Shown here piece after piece: positions 8,181 through 16,892 of a stretch of DNA of 58,038 nt. How positions within the stretch are numbered: the first letter of the stretch is position 1; each line of letters begins with the position of its first letter. Below the pieces are notes generated by a model. It saw only the letters and a list, made by a program, of their open reading frames with translations. It searched no databases and was not told where the DNA came from. Made by a program: the position numbers and the translations under genes. This DNA comes from Rhodothermaeota bacterium MED-G19 (lineage in GTDB: Bacteria > Bacteroidota > Bacteroidia > Cytophagales > MED-G16): assembly GCA_002457315.1 (NCBI GenBank), contig NTKI01000009.1:1-58038 (forward strand). Reading direction: 5' to 3'.

Positions 8181-9658
8181 TTATTTATACTTTTTAGTAA
8201 TTCTTTTGCAACTACATTTCCAGAAATAAGAGAGGGAGGGACACCAGGCCCAGGCACAGTTAATTGTCCACAGAAGTAAAGATTATTTAAATTTTTGTTC
8301 TTGAGAGAAGGTTTTAAGATTGCCGTCTGGAATAATGTGTTAGCCAATCCATATGCATTCCCTTTAAATGAGTTGTAGTCTTTTTTAAAATCTCTTATTG
8401 CATAACTTTTCTTGTATATTATGTGATCTTTTACATTTTGATTAGTAAGTTTTTCAAGTCTAGAAATTATCAACTCGAAATATCTTTCTCTTATAATTTT
8501 ATTGTCTTCTAAGTCTGGAGCTACTGGCATTAACAGAAACATGTTCTCGTGACCTTTTGGTGCAACAGAATCATCAGATTTTGAAGTGAAAGAAGCATAG
8601 AATAATGGTTCAGATGGCCACCTAGGAGTCGAATAAATTTCTTCAGCATGTTTCTCAAAATCTTTATCAAAAAAGAGACAGTGGTGTGAAATATTTTTTA
8701 TTTTTTTGTCTAAGCCGATATAAAATAGAAGTGATGAGGGAGCAAGAACTCTTTTGTCCCAGTAGCTTTTACTATAATTTCTAAATCTCTCTTCAATTAC
8801 ATTTTGATCAAAATGATGGTAATCTCCAGAACACACAACATAATCTACATCAAATGTCTTTTTTGAAGTTATAACATGAGAAATGCTTTTATTAACATAG
8901 GAAAACTTTCTTACGTCTTCTCCACTGTAGAATTTTACTCCATTTTCTTTAGCAAGTTTTATCATGGCATCAACTACCTTATACATTCCTCCTTCTGGAT
9001 ACCATGTCCCTAACTTAATATCTGCATAATTCATTAAGCTATATAATGCAGGGGTATTTTTTGGAGTGGCACCAAGAAATAAAACAGGAAATTCAAGCAG
9101 CTTGATTATTTTCTCATTCTGAAAATATTTTCTAATATGGCTGTACATTGACTTAAAAACATCAAGTTTAAATATTCCACTTATTGTATCTCTGTCTATA
9201 AATTCAGAGATAGAAAGTCCTGGTTTATATACAAGATTTTTTATCCCTACTTTATATTTTTTTTCTGCCTGAGACAAAAACTCATCAAGTTTGTCTCCGC
9301 TTCCTTCCTCCATAGTTTCTAATAATTCTTTTAAAGAATTATAGTCTGCTGGGACATCTATTGTCTCATCGTCAAAAAACACTTTGTATGATGGGTCTAA
9401 TCTCTTTAATTTTACATAGTCGTTTATGTCTTTTCCAAAGTCCTTAAAATACTTTTCAAATACATCAGGCATCCAGTACCATGAAGGCCCCATGTCAAAC
9501 GTGTATCCTTTTGCAGAAAATTGTCTTGCTCTGCCTCCTAGTTTTGTATTTTTTTCAAGTATATAGACATTGTGCCCCTGACTGGCAAGGTATGTTGCGG
9601 AGGATAATCCTGAAAATCCGCTACCTATCACACAAATGTTTTTTTTATTTTCCATCAA
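8177..9658 (-). CDS. crtI: Phytoene desaturase, CrtI type
   Basis: A 493-residue FAD-dependent carotenoid desaturase converting phytoene to lycopene. The N-terminal dinucleotide-binding fold is clear: GSGFSGLSSA near residue 12, an acidic ILEKN strand end, then GGRARQF. The C-terminal carotenoid-oxidase signature is present as NLYFCGQLTVPGPGVPPSLISG near 458-480, with the family's GPGVP motif. Length is standard. It overlaps the upstream acetyltransferase gene by 14 bases and the convergent bestrophin-like gene by 4, so it is read as the last gene of serS - acetyltransferase - crtI. With crtB, the cyclase and crtZ it completes a phytoene-to-zeaxanthin route; GGPP synthase is not in the window. 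Confidence 0.94.
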   Translation of the reverse strand: MMENKKNICVIGSGFSGLSSATYLASQGHNVYILEKNTKLGGRARQFSAKGYTFDMGPSWYWMPDVFEKYFKDFGKDINDYVKLKRLDPSYKVFFDDETIDVPADYNSLKELLETMEEGSGDKLDEFLSQAEKKYKVGIKNLVYKPGLSISEFIDRDTISGIFKLDVFKSMYSHIRKYFQNEKIIKLLEFPVLFLGATPKNTPALYSLMNYADIKLGTWYPEGGMYKVVDAMIKLAKENGVKFYSGEDVRKFSYVNKSISHVITSKKTFDVDYVVCSGDYHHFDQNVIEERFRNYSKSYWDKRVLAPSSLLFYIGLDKKIKNISHHCLFFDKDFEKHAEEIYSTPRWPSEPLFYASFTSKSDDSVAPKGHENMFLLMPVAPDLEDNKIIRERYFELIISRLEKLTNQNVKDHIIYKKSYAIRDFKKDYNSFKGNAYGLANTLFQTAILKPSLKNKNLNNLYFCGQLTVPGPGVPPSLISGNVVAKELLKSINN

Positions 9659-10097
9659 ATTCTAAGTAACAATTTATCCATTCGTCATCAAATTTCATAT
9701 TGTATTTTTTATAGAAATTTATCCCTATCTCATTCCAGTCTAATACTTGCAATGACAGCCCAATACAAGACTCTTCTTTAGCAAATTTAGTTACTTCATC
9801 AAATAGTTTTTTCCCTGCACCTTGTCTTCTGTGATTACTTTTAACAATGAGATCTTCCAAATACAAAACCTTACCCTTCCACGTAGAATACCTAAAAAAA
9901 GTTAGGGCAATGCCAATTATATTTTTGTTTTTTTCAGCCACGAATAAATTAAACACAGGATCTTCCCCAAAACCATCTTTCTCTAGAACTTCTATTGTAT
10001 TAGATACTTTATCTAAAGAGTTTTCATATTCGGCAAGTTCCTTTATTAATTGTAATGTCTGAGGTATGTCTTCTTTTACTCCCCTTCGAATAATCAT
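9645..10097 (-). CDS. GNAT acetyltransferase, diamine (SSAT)-like
   Basis: A 150-residue GNAT-fold N-acetyltransferase. The order of motifs resembles the spermidine/spermine N1-acetyltransferase branch: a hydrophobic strand then YSTWKGKVLYLEDLIV near 73-88, the acetyl-CoA loop HRRQGAGKKL near 92-101, and VLDWNEIGINFYKK near 120-133. A polyamine or similar amine substrate is therefore plausible but unproven. It overlaps serS by 4 bases upstream and crtI by 14 bases downstream, so it is translated from the serS transcript. Confidence 0.75.
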   Translation of the reverse strand: MIIRRGVKEDIPQTLQLIKELAEYENSLDKVSNTIEVLEKDGFGEDPVFNLFVAEKNKNIIGIALTFFRYSTWKGKVLYLEDLIVKSNHRRQGAGKKLFDEVTKFAKEESCIGLSLQVLDWNEIGINFYKKYNMKFDDEWINCYLEFDGK

Positions 10098-11368
10098 AAA
10101 TTTATTTTTTTGAATCCGGTATACTTATGAAGTGCTTTAGGGATATTAATTTCATTACCATTTTGATGTGTCTCAAGTATTGCTGCTACGATTCTAGGAA
10201 GAGCTAGAGCTGACCCATTTAAGGTATTTGCTAAAAACTTATTTTTACCGTCTCTTACTTTTAAATTCATTCTGTTTGCCTGATATGTTCTGAAATTACT
10301 AACTGAACTACACTCCAGCCATCTGTCTTGACCAGGGGCATACACCTCAAAGTCATAAGTGACACTTGCAGTAAAACCTAAGTCTCCAGCACAAAGTAAA
10401 AGTTTCCTGTAGGATATCTCTAAAGATTTGACGAGACTCTCCACATAATTACACATTTCTTCAAGTGCCTTGTCAGAGCCACTTTCATTTTCTATCTGTA
10501 CTATTTCAACTTTATCAAACTGATGAAGTCTGTTAAGTCCTCTGACATGTGAACCCCATGAACCAGCTTCTTTCCTAAAGCAGGGTGTATATGCAACATT
10601 CTTTATGGGGAGTGTGCCTTTATCAATTATCTTTTTCCTGTACATATTTGTTATGGGAACTTCTGCAGTTGGTATCATGTATAGATTTTCATCTTCTATC
10701 TTGTACATTTGACCTTCTTTGTCTGGTAATTGTCCTGTCCCAAAACCTGATTCTTCATTTATTAGAATAGGAGGTTGAACCTCTGAATACCCATTAGAGT
10801 TGGCTTCATCTAAAAAATAGTTTATCAGAGCTCTTTGTAGTTTAGCTCCCTTTTCTATATATACTGGGAAACCAGCACCAGTAATTTTATTCCCTGTGTC
10901 AAAATCAATTAAATTAAAATCCTTTATAAGGTCCCAGTGTGGTTTATATTTTATTTCATTTGATATCTTTAATTCTTTACTTGAAACTATTATGTTATCT
11001 GTATCTGAATTGCCTTCTGGAACAATTTCATCTGGTATATTAGGAATATTACATAGCATATTCCTAAGTTTTATTTCTATGCTTTTAAGTTCTTCTGAGA
11101 CTGATTTACTTTTTTCTTTAAGCTCTCCTGATCTTTTTTTTAGTTCATCTACTGAGTCTTTCTCACCATTTTTAATCTTAACACCAATATCTTTAGCTAT
11201 AATATTTGATTCCTCTAGAATTTTATCAAGTTCGGACTTTAAATTTTTCCTTTGATCATCTAGCTCAATTACTTTTGATAATTCATTATCAATTTCTTTT
11301 AAGCCTCTTTTCTTTAGTGCTGATGCAATTTTATTTTTTTCAGATCTTAACTTATTAAGTTCAATCAT
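10094..11368 (-). CDS. serS: Seryl-tRNA synthetase
   Basis: A 424-residue class II aminoacyl-tRNA synthetase that charges tRNA-Ser. Residues ~1-110 form the long antiparallel coiled coil (heptads of Leu/Ile with Lys/Glu) that contacts the tRNA variable arm. Motif 2 is seen as FRKEAGSWGSHVRG followed by LHQFDKVE, and motif 3 as NGSALALPRIVAAILE near 383-398, ending in the usual KALHKYTGF tail. Length matches the bacterial enzyme. It is the first gene of a minus-strand operon with the acetyltransferase and crtI, and is divergent from rho across a 175-base gap. Confidence 0.97.
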   Translation of the reverse strand: MIELNKLRSEKNKIASALKKRGLKEIDNELSKVIELDDQRKNLKSELDKILEESNIIAKDIGVKIKNGEKDSVDELKKRSGELKEKSKSVSEELKSIEIKLRNMLCNIPNIPDEIVPEGNSDTDNIIVSSKELKISNEIKYKPHWDLIKDFNLIDFDTGNKITGAGFPVYIEKGAKLQRALINYFLDEANSNGYSEVQPPILINEESGFGTGQLPDKEGQMYKIEDENLYMIPTAEVPITNMYRKKIIDKGTLPIKNVAYTPCFRKEAGSWGSHVRGLNRLHQFDKVEIVQIENESGSDKALEEMCNYVESLVKSLEISYRKLLLCAGDLGFTASVTYDFEVYAPGQDRWLECSSVSNFRTYQANRMNLKVRDGKNKFLANTLNGSALALPRIVAAILETHQNGNEINIPKALHKYTGFKKINL

Positions 11369-11440
11369 ACCATGAATTTTTTATATGAAGTTAACACGAT
11401 TGACAATAATAATTCAATCTAATAAAAATTAATATTTTTT

Positions 11441-11470
11441 TTGACAATATGTATAATAATGGTATCATTG
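11441..11470 (+). promoter_or_regulatory. Putative rho promoter (TTG-N19-TATCATTG)
   Basis: TTG at 11441-11443 within a long T-run is followed after 19 bases by TATCATTG (11463-11470), which matches the Bacteroidota -7 consensus TAnnTTTG in all but one fixed position. Transcription would begin near 11477, leaving a leader of roughly 65 bases before rho. A short inverted repeat (TTAGG-CCAA-CCTAA, 11486-11499) lies in that leader. Prediction only. Confidence 0.4.
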
Positions 11471-11543
11471 CGGTGTCAATTGTTATTAGGCCAACCTAAA
11501 AACAGAATCTTACAGTTAATAAATCAATTAAATTTTTTTCGAT

Positions 11544-12980
11544 ATGTACACAATGGACGACTTAAATGATAAGCTTTTATCAGAGCTTAAAAAAATAACA
11601 GAAGAACTTGATATAAAGGGCGCTTCTAAGTTATCAAAACAAGATCTTATTTATAAAATTCTAGACGAACAGGCTATTTCGAAGCCAAGAAAATCTTCAA
11701 AGGATTCCAAGTCCTCTTCAAAGGACTCTAAGTCTTCTCCAAAAGATTCTAAACCTTCACCTAGACCTACTAAGAGTAGGCCACAAAAAGGGTATTCAGA
11801 TAGATCTAACGACAGGGGAAGGACTCCAAAAAAGCCATCAGAATATGAAAAACAAGTAAAAGAATTTGAGGGCGTGATCGAAAGTGAAGGAGTATTAGAG
11901 ATGATGCAAGATGGTTACGGTTTCTTGAGAAGCAGTGATTATAACTATTTAGCTAGTCCTGACGATATTTATGTCTCACCTTCTCAAATTAAATTATTTG
12001 GCCTAAAGACTGGAGATACTGTTTTTGGAAAGATAAGACCACCTAAAGAAAATGAAAAATATTTTGCTCTGATCGAAGTATCGAAAATAAATGGTAAAGC
12101 TCCAGATGAGGTTAGAGATAGAATACCATTTAAATACCTAACGCCATTATTCCCTGAGGAGAAGTTAAACTTGAGCACAAATCAAGATAATTATTCTACA
12201 AGAATTTTAGATCTTTTCTCACCGATAGGTAAAGGTCAGAGGGGTATGATAGTCTCGCAGCCAAAAACTGGAAAGACAGTTCTCTTAAAACAAATTGCTA
12301 ACGCAATAGCTGAAAATCATCCTGAGGTTTATCTTATGATTCTACTTATTGATGAAAGGCCTGAAGAGGTAACTGATATGGCGAGGAGTGTGAAGGCAGA
12401 AGTTGTGTCTTCTACTTTTGACGAACAAGCTGAAAGACATGTTAAAGTTGCTAATATAATCTTAGAAAAGGCTAAGAGAATGGTAGAGTGTGGTCATGAT
12501 GTTGTTATCCTACTTGACTCTATTACTAGACTAGCAAGGGCTCACAATACAGTGATACCATCTTCTGGTAAAATTTTATCAGGTGGTGTGGATGCTAATG
12601 CTTTACATAAGCCTAAAAGATTCTTTGGAGCTGCTAGAAATGTTGAAAAAGGGGGTTCTTTAACTATTATCGCAACTGCATTGATAGAAACAGGCTCCAA
12701 AATGGACGAAGTGATTTTTGAAGAATTTAAAGGTACAGGTAATATGGAACTTCAATTAGATAGAAAATTATCTAATAGAAGGATATACCCTGCCATTGAT
12801 GTTACTGCTTCTGGGACGAGAAGAGAAGATCTACTTATAGGTAAAGAAGAATTGTCTAGATTATGGATACTCAGAAAGTATTTAGCTGACATGAATTCTG
12901 TAGAAGCAATGGAGTTTCTTCTTTCAAAAATTAAAGGAACTAGAAACAATGAAGAGTTTCTTGTTTCCATGAACGGATAA
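11544..12980 (+). CDS. rho: Transcription termination factor Rho
   Basis: A 478-residue hexameric RNA helicase. Domains in order: an N-terminal Rho_N helical domain (~4-42), a basic Ser/Lys/Pro linker (~48-105) that includes repeated KDSKSS units and an Arg-rich patch, a cold-shock-like RNA-binding domain (~115-190, with [14 protein letters not shown]), and the ATPase core. Walker A is [10 protein letters not shown] near 240, Walker B is [13 protein letters not shown] near 325, and the Q/R loops ([21 protein letters not shown]) follow. Bacteroidota Rho proteins usually have an extended disordered linker; this one is at the short end. Divergent from serS. Confidence 0.96.
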   Translation: MYTMDDLNDKLLSELKKITEELDIKGASKLSKQDLIYKILDEQAISKPRKSSKDSKSSSKDSKSSPKDSKPSPRPTKSRPQKGYSDRSNDRGRTPKKPSEYEKQVKEFEGVIESEGVLEMMQDGYGFLRSSDYNYLASPDDIYVSPSQIKLFGLKTGDTVFGKIRPPKENEKYFALIEVSKINGKAPDEVRDRIPFKYLTPLFPEEKLNLSTNQDNYSTRILDLFSPIGKGQRGMIVSQPKTGKTVLLKQIANAIAENHPEVYLMILLIDERPEEVTDMARSVKAEVVSSTFDEQAERHVKVANIILEKAKRMVECGHDVVILLDSITRLARAHNTVIPSSGKILSGGVDANALHKPKRFFGAARNVEKGGSLTIIATALIETGSKMDEVIFEEFKGTGNMELQLDRKLSNRRIYPAIDVTASGTRREDLLIGKEELSRLWILRKYLADMNSVEAMEFLLSKIKGTRNNEEFLVSMNG

Positions 12981-13031
12981 AAAGCTAAATTTTTCTGTTA
13001 AATAATAAATTTAATTTCTACATTTATTTCC

Positions 13032-13793
13032 ATGTTTTTAGAAACTAGAAATTTGGATGAGAAGAAAGTTTTTGATCTGGTGTCAGATGACTTTAGGTAC
13101 GCTAAGGCTTTAGACTCTTTCGGTATAGACTTTTTTGATCATTATAATTCCACAATAAAAGATATTTGCAGCCAAAATAACTTGGATAAAGAGTTATTAG
13201 TGGGTTACAGGGTTTCTATGGATGAGTCTTTCGACCTGGATTTAGAAACTTTAAAGTCTTCTCCAATTAATTTAGTTATTGAATATCTAAAACATAATCA
13301 CAGCTATTTTATTAAAAACAAACTGCCTTATATTAAAAATTTAATTTCATCACTTAGTGTAGAAGACAAAAAATATGAGTTCTTTAATGATCTAAAGTTT
13401 ATTTTTCCTCTCTTCTATGAAGATTTTGTCGATCATATCCTAGAAGAAGAAAAATATATATTTACCTATATACAAAACCTTTATCATCTAGAAGGAAATG
13501 TAAAAAATCACGCGAAAATGTTTTTTCAAATGAAAAATATATCCCTAAAGGATATTGCAGAGGAACATCTTAATGAAGATTCTGAGATGGCTGGTATAAG
13601 AGGGTTAACAAAAAACTATTCTCTAAAATACATTAATAATTTACATCTTAAAGTAATATTTCAGGAGCTAAAAGAATTTGATAATGAATTAGAAGTTCAC
13701 TCAAATATTGAAAATCATATTTTATTCCCTAGGGCTTTAGATCTACAAGATAAGGTCTCTGATGAGATTAGAAACCTCTCTTTTCTTAATTAA
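13032..13793 (+). CDS. Hemerythrin/RIC-like (ScdA/YtfE-related) protein with altered N-terminal motif
   Basis: A 253-residue protein that fits the 'repair of iron centres' layout. Residues ~10-45 align with the DUF542 domain (VFDLVSDDF then a GID motif near 36-38), but the usual CCGG after GID is replaced by FFDHYN; a single Cys near 46 remains. The rest looks like a hemerythrin four-helix bundle with candidate di-iron ligands H88/H90, H135 with nearby Glu, H157, H176, E227 and H223/H229 in the motif HxxxENHxLFP. Family members restore damaged Fe-S clusters or bind nitric oxide. It ends sharing one base with the ruvX start, so it is probably in an operon with ruvX, def and murF. Confidence 0.65.
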   Translation: MFLETRNLDEKKVFDLVSDDFRYAKALDSFGIDFFDHYNSTIKDICSQNNLDKELLVGYRVSMDESFDLDLETLKSSPINLVIEYLKHNHSYFIKNKLPYIKNLISSLSVEDKKYEFFNDLKFIFPLFYEDFVDHILEEEKYIFTYIQNLYHLEGNVKNHAKMFFQMKNISLKDIAEEHLNEDSEMAGIRGLTKNYSLKYINNLHLKVIFQELKEFDNELEVHSNIENHILFPRALDLQDKVSDEIRNLSFLN

Positions 13794-14209
13794 TGAGTAG
13801 AATACTCTGTATAGATTATGGACTAAAAAGAGTGGGTTTAGCGGTAACAGATGAACTTAAGATAATAGCTTCTCCTTTTAAAACAGTTAATACGTCTGAG
13901 ATCATTTCATTTATCAACAATTATATTAATGAAACAAAAGTTGAATTGATAGTAGTGGGACTCCCTTTTAATTTACGAGGAGAAGAAACTGATGCAACAA
14001 AAAAAACACTTAGTTTTATAAGTGTTTTAAGAAAAAAATATCCTCAGATTAAACTAGATACTTACGATGAAAGGTACACCTCAAAGATTGCAAAAGAAAC
14101 TATTTTAATGATGGGAAAAAGTAAAAAATTTAGACAAGATAAATCTAATATTGATAAGGTAAGCGCATCAATTATATTACAATCATATCTAAAAAGAAAA
14201 GGTTTATGA
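13793..14209 (+). CDS. ruvX: Holliday-junction resolvase-like RuvX/YqgF nuclease
   Basis: A 138-residue RNase H-fold protein of the YqgF/RuvX family, thought to act in 16S rRNA 5' maturation and/or Holliday junction processing. The first strand CIDYGLKRVGLAV (residues 5-17) carries the catalytic Asp, GLPFNLRGEE is near 59-68 and the YDERYTS motif near 91-97. Length is standard. The start overlaps the preceding stop by one base (TAATG) and its end overlaps def by 4 bases, supporting tight co-translation. Confidence 0.92.
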   Translation: MSRILCIDYGLKRVGLAVTDELKIIASPFKTVNTSEIISFINNYINETKVELIVVGLPFNLRGEETDATKKTLSFISVLRKKYPQIKLDTYDERYTSKIAKETILMMGKSKKFRQDKSNIDKVSASIILQSYLKRKGL

Positions 14210-14754
14210 TATATCCAATATTTCTGTATGGGGATCCGGTTCTTAGAAAAAAGTGTGACATGATTTACAGAGATGAATTAGATGTTAAAACTTTAGCTAA
14301 TGATATGTTTGAAACTATGATGAAAGCTGATGGAATAGGTTTGGCTGCGCCACAGATAGGTATATCAAAACAAATTTTTGTTGTGGACGGATCTTCTCTT
14401 GAAGATGAGGAGATGGCTTCTTTTAAAAAAGTTTTTATTAATCCTATTTTAAACCATGAACAAGGTGAATTGTGGGAATTTGAGGAGGGATGTTTAAGTA
14501 TTCCTAATGTGAGAGGGGGTGTAAATAGAAAATCAACAATTGAGATAACTTTTTATGATGAGAACTGGATCAAGAGAACAGAAACTTTTAAAGGTATGCA
14601 GGCGAGGATTATTCAACATGAATACGACCACATTCAAGGCAGACTTTTTGTTGACTATTTATCTTCTCTAAAAAGGAAATTGATTAAAAATAAACTCTCA
14701 GAGATCAATAAAGGAAACACAGATGTTAGTTATGAAGTTAAGAGACCATCATGA
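14206..14754 (+). CDS. def: Peptide deformylase
   Basis: A 182-residue metalloenzyme that removes the formyl group from nascent protein N-termini. All three motifs are intact: GIGLAAPQIG (43-52), EGCLSIP (94-100) with metal ligand C96, and QHEYDH (137-142) with ligands H138 and H142 and catalytic E139. Length is typical for type 1. The ATG overlaps ruvX by 4 bases (ATGA), and the stop overlaps murF by 4 bases. Confidence 0.97.
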   Translation: MIYPIFLYGDPVLRKKCDMIYRDELDVKTLANDMFETMMKADGIGLAAPQIGISKQIFVVDGSSLEDEEMASFKKVFINPILNHEQGELWEFEEGCLSIPNVRGGVNRKSTIEITFYDENWIKRTETFKGMQARIIQHEYDHIQGRLFVDYLSSLKRKLIKNKLSEINKGNTDVSYEVKRPS

Positions 14755-16058
14755 AAAATACTGTTATAGAAAAGCTTTATAATTCCTATCTAAGTTCAAG
14801 TGGAATTTGTACTGACACGAGGAAGCTTATTAAAAACTCAATATACTTTGCTTTAAAAGGCCCAAATTTTGATGGAAATAATTATGCAAAAGATGCCATA
14901 GCTAAGGGGGCTAAATTATCTGTGGTTGACGACTTTTCATTAAAAGGTAAGAGTAATGACATAATGTATGTGGAAGATGTTTTAGGCGCATTGCAGGGTT
15001 TAGCTATTTACCATAGAGGTAAACTTGATATACCCGTGATAGGTCTCACTGGGTCTAACGGAAAGACTACCACTAAAAATTTAATGGAAAAAGTTTTAGC
15101 ATTAAAATATAAGGTTGCGGCTACTAGAGGGAATCTTAACAACCACATTGGTGTGCCATTAACAGTTTTAGAAATTAAAGATCAACACGATATAGCAATT
15201 GTAGAGATGGGTGCAAGTGCTGTAGGAGAAATTGAATTGTTATCAAAAATATCAAGGCCAACTATTGGAATGATAACAAATATTTCAAATGCTCATGTTG
15301 AAGGTTTTGAGAATTTAGAAGGGGTTATTAGGGGCAAGTCTGAATTATTTGATTTTTTATTAAAAAATGGTGGTAAGGTGATAATCAATAATGAAGATGA
15401 GATAATAAATAATTTTTCTAAAAGATTTAAAGATCCTATCAATTTAACTGGAGGTGGGTCTATTGTTAATGTTCAATTAATTGAGTCGGTTCCTAACTTA
15501 AAGTTTAAAATAAAAGGGGATGTTTTTGAGTCGTCCTTATTTGGTGATTATAATTTTCAAAATATTCTTTTTGCTCTGACTATTGCTAAAATTTTTGAAA
15601 TAGATCTTAAGCAAGCTTCTAATGAAGTTTCTAAATATTTTCCCGAAAATAATAGGTCTGAAAAAATCTATGAAAAGTCTAACTGTATAATTCTTGATGC
15701 TTACAATGCAAATCCTAAGTCAATGTCTAACGCAATTAAATCTATCAATAGATTCCCCAATAAAAATAAAGTTGTGATTTTAGGAGATATGAATGAATTA
15801 GGTGTGGAGGCAAAATTAGAACATCAGAAGATAGGAACTCTCACAAAACAATTAGAAATTGAAAAATGTTTTTTTGTTGGTAAGAATATGAAGTACGCTC
15901 ACCAGATAAATAAATCCTCATCTTGGTTCCTTGATAGAAGTAGTTTAGAAGATGAAATTGTTAATCATAAAATAAAAAAAGCAGACATTTTAATTAAAGG
16001 CTCGAGATCTTTTGAGCTTGAAATGATACTTCCTCTTGTTAGGCGAATATCAGCTTGA
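14751..16058 (+). CDS. murF: UDP-MurNAc-tripeptide--D-Ala-D-Ala ligase
   Basis: A 435-residue Mur ligase that adds D-Ala-D-Ala to the peptidoglycan precursor in the cytoplasm. The ATP-binding motif GLTGSNGKTTTK lies near 98-109, LNNHIGVPLT near 127-136, EMGAS near 152, and the C-terminal ligase domain shows LDAYNANPKSM near 316-326 and LGDMNELG near 345. Slightly shorter than the E. coli protein, as usual in Bacteroidota. It closes the hemerythrin - ruvX - def - murF run and overlaps the convergent marC gene by 20 bases. Confidence 0.95.
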   Translation: MKNTVIEKLYNSYLSSSGICTDTRKLIKNSIYFALKGPNFDGNNYAKDAIAKGAKLSVVDDFSLKGKSNDIMYVEDVLGALQGLAIYHRGKLDIPVIGLTGSNGKTTTKNLMEKVLALKYKVAATRGNLNNHIGVPLTVLEIKDQHDIAIVEMGASAVGEIELLSKISRPTIGMITNISNAHVEGFENLEGVIRGKSELFDFLLKNGGKVIINNEDEIINNFSKRFKDPINLTGGGSIVNVQLIESVPNLKFKIKGDVFESSLFGDYNFQNILFALTIAKIFEIDLKQASNEVSKYFPENNRSEKIYEKSNCIILDAYNANPKSMSNAIKSINRFPNKNKVVILGDMNELGVEAKLEHQKIGTLTKQLEIEKCFFVGKNMKYAHQINKSSSWFLDRSSLEDEIVNHKIKKADILIKGSRSFELEMILPLVRRISA

Positions 16059-16614
16059 TATTAGTAGTAAATAATTTTATTCCTATAGCTAAGAGTATGA
16101 TCCCAAAAACTTTTCTGAGAATATTTATTCCCTGAGAACCTAAGAATTTCTGTATTTTTTCAGATGACTTCAAAACAAAATAAACAAGGATCATGTTTAT
16201 TACTATTGCTAGAATTATGTTAATATCATCATATTCTGATTTAATAGATATTAGTGTGGTTAGTGTTCCGGGCCCTGCTATAAGAGGAAATGCGATAGGG
16301 ACTATTGAGGCGGTTTTAGGGTTGCTGTCTTTATAGAGTTTAACACCTAATATCATTTCTGTAGCTAAAAATAAAATAATTATAGATCCTGCTACTGCGA
16401 AAGAGTTTATATCAACTCCTAATAAGTTCAGAATTATTTCTCCTAAAAATAAGAAAACAATCATTATGATAAGGGATACTAGTGAAGCTTTTTCGGACTC
16501 AATTACCTTATATTTCTCCCTCAATAAAACTATTAGTGGAATATTTCCTACCACATCTATAATAGCAAAAAGTATCATAGATGACGAAATAAATTCTTTT
16601 AAATCAAAATTCAT
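16039..16614 (-). CDS. MarC-family integral membrane protein
   Basis: A 191-residue membrane protein with about six hydrophobic segments. Family features are the opening IDVVGNIPLIVLL near 18-30 and the central PIAFPLIAGPGTLTTLI near 106-122, which is the MarC/YhgN 'PLxxGPGxxT' signature. The family has no firmly established function despite its historical 'multiple antibiotic resistance' name. Its end overlaps the convergent murF by 20 bases. Upstream, a 278-base gap holds a minus-strand terminator and otherwise AT-rich DNA. Confidence 0.85.
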   Translation of the reverse strand: MNFDLKEFISSSMILFAIIDVVGNIPLIVLLREKYKVIESEKASLVSLIIMIVFLFLGEIILNLLGVDINSFAVAGSIIILFLATEMILGVKLYKDSNPKTASIVPIAFPLIAGPGTLTTLISIKSEYDDINIILAIVINMILVYFVLKSSEKIQKFLGSQGINILRKVFGIILLAIGIKLFTTNIKLIFA

Positions 16615-16652
16615 AATTAAAATTTAGCGCGCAAATATATAATAATAATTAT

Positions 16653-16682
16653 AAAAGAAAAATGCCCCAATAAATTGGGGCA
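16653..16682 (-). terminator. Strong intrinsic terminator on the minus strand
   Basis: An exact 8-bp GC-containing stem, TGCCCCAA (16663-16670) with TTGGGGCA (16675-16682) and a TAAA loop, is followed on the minus strand by TTTTTCTTTT (16662 back to 16653). This is the best terminator-like hairpin in the window. It lies 210 bases beyond the end of the beta-lactamase-like gene, further than expected for that gene alone, so it may end a separate small RNA or a long 3' UTR. Confidence 0.7.
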
Positions 16683-16720
16683 CTAACTAACTAACCGAGT
16701 TTGTTTTAAACCAAACTATA
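16663..16720 (-). ncRNA. Possible small structured RNA or 3' UTR element (low confidence)
   Basis: Read on the minus strand, this stretch holds a hairpin AGTTTG/CAAACT (16698-16703 with 16712-16717, 8-base loop), then a tandem TTAG/GTTA tract (16682-16695), then the GC-rich terminator hairpin. Two hairpins joined by a short tandem repeat in otherwise AT-only DNA stand out sharply. No open frame of note is present. I do not recognise a known RNA family; it could equally be the tail of the beta-lactamase-like mRNA. Confidence 0.3.
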
Positions 16721-16892
16721 AAAAATGAATAATCAAAATTACAAATATTTTAATTTAAAGATCGTATATATTAATTAATTTTACATTTTTATTCATAAAA
16801 ATATAATATTTATAAAATTTTATGTTTTTTTTAAAAATAAAATAATTTTATATAAAAAAATATCTGTTTTTTTTTAAAAATTGAAAGGGTTT
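16721..16892. other. AT-rich intergenic spacer
   Basis: About 170 bases of almost pure A/T with long homopolymer runs between the minus-strand hairpins and the end of the beta-lactamase-like gene. I see no gene, no G/C-containing motif and no convincing promoter in it. Confidence 0.5.

Noticed and set aside
3493-9658. Proteorhodopsin/retinal module beside the carotenoid genes
   Set aside because: No rhodopsin or Blh dioxygenase frame is present in the region; all genes there are otherwise accounted for.
10585-11255. Long antisense frames across serS
   Set aside because: They mirror the codon pattern of a conserved essential gene, lack known motifs, and no promoter or start context supports them.
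11441-11457. Classical TTGACA/TATAAT promoter before rho
   Set aside because: The two boxes are only about 5 bases apart; the TTG-N19-TATCATTG pair fits the phylum better.
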